In this document: piece after piece, positions 59,501-64,000 of the stretch | Layout: each line of letters begins with the position of its first letter | How positions within the stretch are numbered: the first letter of the stretch is position 1 | Assembly (NCBI GenBank): GCA_949987565.1 | Contig: OX465114.1 | Coordinates: forward strand, 6,414,832 to 6,478,831 | Reading direction: 5' to 3' | DNA: 64,000 nt | From: Luidia sarsii | Taxonomy: Eukaryota > Echinodermata > Asteroidea > Paxillosida > Luidiidae | Program-made: the position numbers and the translations under genes | Notes under the pieces: generated by a model | What the model was told of the DNA's origin: nothing | Seen by the model: the letters and a program-made list of their open reading frames with translations, nothing else | Databases searched by the model: none

Positions 59501-62500
59501 TGTCACAAACTTGCTTACTGACGTAGAAATGAACGAAAATCTCAAAAATGTACAGGGCCTGACGATTCGATCCTTGCTGAACCTTTCTCAGAGGCGGAAT
59601 GATTCTTGCTTTGAGAAAGGTCCTGCCTTTGAGAAAGGTCCTGCCTTTGAGAAAGGTCCTGCCTTTGAGAAAGGTCCTGCCTTTGAGAAAGGTCCTGCCT
59701 CAAAGAAAGGTGCTGACACAAAGAAAGGTACCGTCTTTGACAAGGGTCCTGCTTTTGAGAAAGGTCCTGCCTCTGAGAATGGTCCTCCCCTTGAGAAAGG
59801 TCCTGCCTTTGAGAAAGGTCCTTCCCTTGAGAAAGGTCCTGCCTTTGAGAAAGGTCCTTCCCTTGAGAAAGGTCCTTCCCTTGAGAAAGGTCCTGCCTTT
59901 GAGAAAGGTCCTGCCTTTGAGAAAGGTCCTGCCTTTGAGAGAGGTCCTCCCTTTGAGAAAAGTTGAGCATTTGACAGATATCCAGCCCGCATTACTAGTG
60001 AGTAAAACATTTTGGGCCAAGTTAAGCTCTGGCCGTCCTCAGGAGAGTGAGAACTGCCAGTGCATCCTGGCCCAAAATTTGAGATTTCACACACCGGTTC
60101 TCCTCAGCATGCCTCTTCTTAAAGGGGCACTTCGCACTGGTGCACCAACAAAACCTAACTTATGAGACCCGAGTCAGACTCCAATCTTTGTCACGAGTCT
60201 GAGGCTTGCCTACCTTCTCAGTCCAGATGTGAGCAATCTCGGCGAGCACCTCATCCTTGCACTGGCAGACAAGCACCTGGGGCTGACCGCCCAGCCGGTG
60301 CACTGAGCATGTGCGGTGACCTGCGGCCGACTCCGGCCTGACCTCTGACCTGACCAGGTCGCAGTCCACCTTGGCAACCAACTCGGCTCCGCTCCACAGG
60401 AGATAGGCATCGGCAAATCCTTTGGCAAGTGGGTGAAAAATTGGGAAGCAATTTCTTCAGGGGGACATTCACAAACGAGTCAAACCTTTCTTCAACTCAT
60501 TCAAAATATGAAAATGTTGCAAATGGAAATATATGGCAGTTAATGGTTGAATGCTTCTGACTGGCACCCCCAACTCAGTAAGGACTACCTTTTTTGGGGG
60601 GGAAGGCCACCATCTAAGAAATGGAAAGCTCAGATGGTAAGAGCGCTGGTACATGGTAAGCAAAACCAGAGGTCTCGTTCAAATCCCGGTCGAGTCATGT
60701 TTGCCATTTTTCAAATTTGTTTAAATGTTTCCAGTCAGTTTCTCCTTTATTTCTTTGACTGTTTCCAAAAACTTGACAGATAAGTATGTTGCTGTTCAGA
60801 CAAATGAAACGACTATGGCTTGGACATACACAGGGGTCTATGTGCAGTGGCTATTACTAGCCCCTGTAATCCATAGCCATAACACTGTATTCGGATACAT
60901 ACCTGTGGCTGCTGGGCCATGAGCTATGACCAGAGTGTCACACTTAAATTTCTTTCCGGCAGACTCAGCCATTTCCTTCTGGAAGTCGGACTGCCACTTT
61001 AGATCTGGATCCCTGATTGAAGAAAATAATGGGGGGAGAAAAAAACCCCAAATGAGTGAATCAGTGAATCGAATGACAGTCAGAGAAGATGACAGAATGA
61101 AGGTTTTGATCAAAGATCTTATAGCGCGCAAAGCCGGCAATATGGATTACTCTGAGCAAAAGGTGAGGTACGCACTGGATGCCATTTTAGTAAGCAACGG
61201 AATCTGTTGTTTGCTTTCGGTGCTCCGAAAATGAAGCGAGAGAGTCACAAACAATAAAAAAGATGAATGTGATAACTTTCGATGTGATGTGACCACGAAA
61301 TGGAGAGAATGTGTGCGACTTTGCTTGCTAAAATGGCGTCCAGTGTGTACTTCACCCGGATGCGTGTGATCTCGCAAGAGTAGGCTATCTTACGCGCAAG
61401 CGGGCTATAGTATAAGCCTGGTCTTTGATTTTCATGTTGTAGAACATTTTTTGTTGTAGAACATTTTTTGTTGTAATTAGCATGGAGAGTCACTGGATAT
61501 CATTATCCCAATAAATAGAACTTATAAATGTAAAGCCCCTACACAACATTGGTAAGATCAAAAAACAGAAATGCTCACAGATTTACATGAAACTTATACA
61601 GTTTGAAGTACTTTATAAGTAGTAGAAACCTCTCACTGAAATATTTCTGCCTAAAATGGAACACTATTTGAGAGAAATGGGTAAAAGAAATAGTTTACGT
61701 CTCGCCAAAATCTAAATTATTTTTCGGAACAGTACGGCGTTGAATGCTGCATTTTCGCAAAACAAATGAAGCGGTTTTCACGATTTTCTGGAGACTCGGT
61801 TGGCGGGTTGAGCTGAAATTTTCACAGGTGTGCTATTCCATGCATAGGTTGGCTCAAACAACGTATGGATGCTATTCTTTGACCTCGACCAATGTTGTGT
61901 AGGGGCTTTAAGCATGAAACTCTGCTAAGCAGGAAATGTCTTCCTTGTGATAACAAGATAACAACCCTCACTGCGCTGCAATGCCAATTGCTTTAGATCT
62001 GTATTCCCCTCTTCTTTACTTAGGAGAAGTTAGGACGGAACAATAGTGAAGTTTGGGTTGGCAAGGTGATCCTATGAACCATGACTTTTTGTGCTTAAGC
62101 AAATTTTGCCACTTAAGCGGCTCTTTGAAATTGACCCCTGTTCTTATCATTCAATCCCCAAATTCATGAGGATGATTTCAAAACAAAGGAAAAGGAGGGA
62201 AACTTTCTCGTTTTACGCAGTGGCTGTTGTTACGGCAGTCGTCTGTGTGGTTCCCTGACTTGAGTGTATTTCGTCAGCATTGCAGGCTGGTTGAACCAGT
62301 CTATTACTATTAGCTGTTAGTCTGGTTCCAAGAGCTAAACATCCTGACAAATACTGTGAAGTCAGGGAACCATATGGACGACTGCCGTAACAACAGCCAC
62401 TGCGCTCGTTTTAACTATGCACTGAATTGATATTATATAGCAAGGAACTGACTGCACCAGAACTTGAACCAAACCACTGAGTGATAGTATCATTGTGAAT

Positions 62501-63189
62501 ATTTTAAGTAAATAAATGTTTGAAATTGACGTATTTCAATTAATCTTTTCATAACTGATGAACACAAATGTTGCAAACTGCTTACTGACTAAAATTACCA
62601 AAATGCATATCCCAAAATTCAGTGGGCCTGGCATTTCGATCCTAGCACTAGCACAGTAGCAGAATCTTTCTCAAAGGCAGAGAAAGGTCCTGCTAGTAGT
62701 AGTAGTAGTGCTAGGATGATAGGATCGAAACGTCAGGCACACTAAATTTTGAGATTTTCATAACTGTTGAATGTTGTGTTGATTAATTATAAAAACAAAC
62801 TAACAATGCTAAGTACCAGAAATAGTACTTAGTACTTGATAGTAGTAAACAATACTGTAATAATATTAATAATAATATTAATAATATATAATAGTATTCT
62901 AATACAATAATAGTAATACTGTAAATTTTAATACAATACTGTAAATTTTAATACAAATACTGGAAAGTGAAATACATTATTACACATGACATGTACTGGG
63001 CAGTACATTTGTACATGTACAGTACATCATTAACATGTACAATGTACAACCAATAAGTTCCAGTGTCCGGAAATTGGACCACCATTTCGCTTACGGAAAA
63101 CGTGACTGTGTCTCGTCTTCCTCTTCCTCGTCGTCATCGTCCACGGCCCTTGACGGATGCATGACGACCTCCCCGAAAAATGTCGCCAT
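53550..63189 (-). CDS. PSMG1: proteasome assembly chaperone 1 (PSMG1/PAC1), six exons
   Basis: The protein pairs with PSMG2 to help assemble the 20S proteasome alpha ring. Minus-strand coding exons: 63095-63189, 60903-61012, 60214-60419, 59264-59462, 56688-56824 and 53550-53624. All introns are GT-AG, and exon phases (2,1,0,1,0) agree exactly, giving 822 bases or 273 residues; human PSMG1 has 288. Evidence by exon: MATFFGEVV plus an acidic run (exon 1); KKFKCDTLVIAHG, equivalent to the SKFIIAIG strand (2); PQVLVCQCKDE (3); APFLRCLRS and ACPALEPPNIVRG (4); VLSHCQVYNI and KVFSPLLSG (5); VLQKLVERR and a C-terminal GSLYT (6), matching the vertebrate end. No stop or frame shift, so it is probably functional. 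Introns hold satellites, SINEs and a 1.5-kb transposon. Confidence 0.94.
53625..55430. other. PSMG1 intron 5, unique part
   Basis: No other gene supported. A 60-bp direct duplication lies at about 55045-55170 (two copies of GACCAACTCAAAGAGTCCAA, then GTGGGAAC). Confidence 0.5.
55430..56515. repeat. higher-order satellite, ~82-bp unit of three ~27-bp repeats
   Basis: The basic word is AAGAGTGCCTCTACTGTAGA plus ATGATAAGAGT. The regular part (about 55590-56500) repeats three variants in fixed order: GTGCCTCTACTGTAG, GTGTCTAAGGTAG, GTGCCTCTACCATAG. The unit is about 82 bases and occurs roughly 11 times. The left end (55430-55590) is irregular. It lies in PSMG1 intron 5. Confidence 0.95.
56885..56978 (-). 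repeat. SINE-B copy, part 1 (split by transposon)
   Basis: GATGTTTGCGTCAAGCAGAA, GAGGTTTTGCCC and GTGCTTTGCCTGATACC match the SINE-B tail. It continues after 58490 as CCTGATGAAAAAAATTCAGG, CAGCTCGGGCAGGATTC. Confidence 0.75.
57120..57250. repeat. (TACATG/GTACAG)n microsatellite
   Basis: Dense GTACATGTACAGTACAGTAC-type runs within the transposon. A second block at 57650-57705 interrupts repeat R relative to its other copy. Confidence 0.9.
57367..57870. repeat. ~500-bp dispersed repeat R, copy 2
   Basis: Matches 44645-45141 along its length, with a (TACATG)n expansion at 57650-57705 that the other copy lacks. It lies wholly inside the 1.5-kb transposon. Confidence 0.85.
58496..58545 (-). repeat. 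SINE-B copy, part 2
   Basis: Continuation of the interrupted SINE-B (TTCAGGCAGCTCGGGCAGGA). Confidence 0.65.
59545..59605 (+). mobile_element. hairpin family H, left end
   Basis: CTCAAAAATG, then GGGCCTGACGATTCGATCCT and CTTTCTCAGAGGCGGAATG matches the left arm of family H. It runs straight into the 18-bp array. Confidence 0.7.
59606..59962. repeat. 18-bp minisatellite CTTTGAGAAAGGTCCTGC, about 20 copies
   Basis: The unit equals the inner arm of hairpin family H (CTTTGAGAAAGGTCCTGC occurs once in the elements at 4.4 and 24.9 kb). 18 bases is six codons, so four or more frames stay open (for example a FEKGPA repeat). It lies in PSMG1 intron 3, so these frames are not genes. Confidence 0.95.
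60530..60750 (+). repeat. SINE-A copy, well preserved
   Basis: GGTTGAATGCTTCTGACTGG head, GGCCACCATCTAAGAAATGG, box A AGCTCAGATGGTAAGAGCG, box B CGTTCAAATCCCGG and TTTGCCATTTTTCAAATTTG tail. In PSMG1 intron 2. Confidence 0.85.
61020..62200. other. PSMG1 intron 1, no further gene
   Basis: AT-rich. CCCCTACACAACATTGG (61536-61552) and its inverse CCAATGTTGTGTAGGGGC (61890-61907) form an inverted pair about 340 bases apart. Beyond that nothing is recognised. Confidence 0.5.
62216..62404. mobile_element. 189-bp MITE with 9-bp TSD (MULE-like)
   Basis: Arms of about 45 bp start CGCAGTGGCTGTTGTTACGG and are nearly perfect inverted repeats. CTCGTTTTA is duplicated exactly at 62207-62215 and 62405-62413. 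A 9-bp duplication fits Mutator-like elements. In PSMG1 intron 1. Confidence 0.85.
62620..62755. mobile_element. hairpin family H copy with inner AGT expansion
   Basis: Left arm CAGTGGGCCTGGCATTTCGA, right arm GGATCGAAACGTCAGGCACACTAAA. Between them AAAGGCAG and AAAGGTCCTGC are kept and an (AGT)n stretch has been added. Confidence 0.75.
62820..63045. repeat. AT-rich (AATACT/AATAAT)n and TACATG microsatellites
   Basis: TAATATTAATAATA runs followed by GTACATGTACAGTACAT, just downstream of PSMG1 exon 1 in the transcript sense. Confidence 0.8.
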
Positions 63190-63193
63190 CTTG
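63182..63193 (-). promoter_or_regulatory. YY1-type site over the PSMG1 start codon
   Basis: The minus strand reads CAAGATGGCGAC with the initiator ATG inside the YY1 core. Typical of housekeeping genes with a very short 5' leader; the transcription start is probably within tens of bases. Confidence 0.5.
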
Positions 63194-63898
63194 TGTGACT
63201 TAAAGGCAAGCAAAATACAAGTCGAATCTGTGGGGGCTTTCAAAGCCTTTCTTTTTACTTTCTGCTAGCGTATGACAGCCGCAACGGAACTTTTCACGTG
63301 GGTCCTCTAACTCAATGTCAAAGATTATTGTCATGTCACGCGTAGGACTCTTATGGAGTCATGTTATAGCGCCCTCTATAGTTATAGGCCTACATGTATA
63401 ATGGCTCGGGCTTCAGCTTACTCTCCCCAATGTCTTAGGTTTTTAATGATAGGCTTTTAGTTTCCAGTGAATCCTCTGCACTGCACAGGAAAACAAGCCT
63501 TACAATATAATTCAGAGGCAAACTGCTCTCTATTATCAGCTTATGTGTGGCGGGGACGAAGCCTGAGTGCGGGCCTGGTCAGCGCTGAGTCAGGGATTCG
63601 TAGAGGGCCAGGGCCTCATCATCACCATGGCACGGCAGCCAACTATCGTTGTCGGCCGTCATCTCTTCTGACTGGATAATAGGAAGGCAAACCAGTGCGG
63701 GCGCGGCAAACTTGCACGCCCACGACCACGGGATGCAGAAAGCTAAATCGAGCTCCCAAAGAACACTGTACAAAGACACTCACTTTCATTCAAAGTCAAG
63801 TAGGGCCTATTCCACACCTAAAGTTTGTCAGGTCTTGTAACTATAGGTAGCCTGCAAATTGTAGACAGATACTTCATCTCTCATTTTCTTTCCAATTT

Positions 63899-64000
63899 GT
63901 GACCTGGAATAACAGCATGAGGTATATCCCACCAAAACACTTTTCGAGTAAACAACGCCTAAGTCAAAGAATCTTCACAATTCGATTAAAAATCGGTTTT
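63899..64000 (-). mobile_element. truncated copy of the 249-bp MITE
   Basis: The reverse complement matches 2785-2885 (TAATCGAATTGTGAAGAT, GGCGTTGTTTACTC, GGTGGGATAT). It is cut by the window end. Confidence 0.75.

Noticed and set aside
59511..60165. Repetitive FEKGPA-type open frames
   Set aside because: 18-bp minisatellite derived from a hairpin element, located in a PSMG1 intron.
63579..63779. Minus-strand frame ending DEALALYESLTQR, possible first exon upstream of PSMG1
   Set aside because: Peptide-like composition but no recognisable family, no clear donor and no partner exon; left out as a gene.

Overview
The window is animal (metazoan) nuclear DNA, not prokaryotic. Genes are split by GT-AG introns, and intergenic DNA is AT-rich and full of microsatellites, tRNA-derived SINEs, MITE-like inverted repeats and satellites. 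The (TACATG)n runs, the many 'taggcctat'-type words, the lineage-specific rhodopsin-type receptors and the SINE types suggest a marine invertebrate, perhaps a deuterostome (echinoderm, amphioxus or hemichordate). I cannot name the species from the sequence.

Layout. 1-15.4 kb holds no gene I can support. It has pyrimidine tracts, a 249-bp MITE, a perfect hairpin element, SINE copies, a GC-rich block and a 1.9-kb purine hexanucleotide array (11.5-13.4 kb). 15.5-16.9 kb is an intronless GC-rich gene for a family 92 glycosyltransferase. 20.97-22.92 kb and 46.14-48.73 kb are two paralogous class A GPCR genes in the same orientation, each with two exons and a phase-2 intron at the same place after TM2. 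27.3-31.2 kb is a four-exon PHD-finger gene with a transposase-like C-terminal half. It has two frame breaks, one made by an 11-bp tandem duplication inside the PHD finger. A convergent minus-strand exon at 31.97-32.27 kb encodes a P-element/THAP-transposase-like tail. A well-formed but unrecognised exon lies at 38.3-38.5 kb.

53.55-63.19 kb (minus strand) is PSMG1, the proteasome assembly chaperone 1. I reconstructed it as six exons whose phases all agree, giving 273 codons plus stop. Its introns carry a higher-order satellite, an 18-bp minisatellite, SINEs and a 1.5-kb transposon.

Repeats dominate the rest. The most structured is a compound element present twice in opposite orientation (about 23.9-25.25 kb and 41.2-42.8 kb). 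Each copy has a 42-bp array whose unit contains two inverted repeats, flanked on one side by roughly 80-bp repeats. Several insertions can be delimited by target-site duplications: TTA, a 9-bp site, a 7-8-bp site, a 6-bp site and two 5-bp sites. Two of these insertions sit in or at the end of SINEs. The protein genes do not form a shared pathway; the two GPCRs are a local duplication and PSMG1 is a housekeeping gene. The main interest is how transposons, hairpins and satellites turn into one another here.
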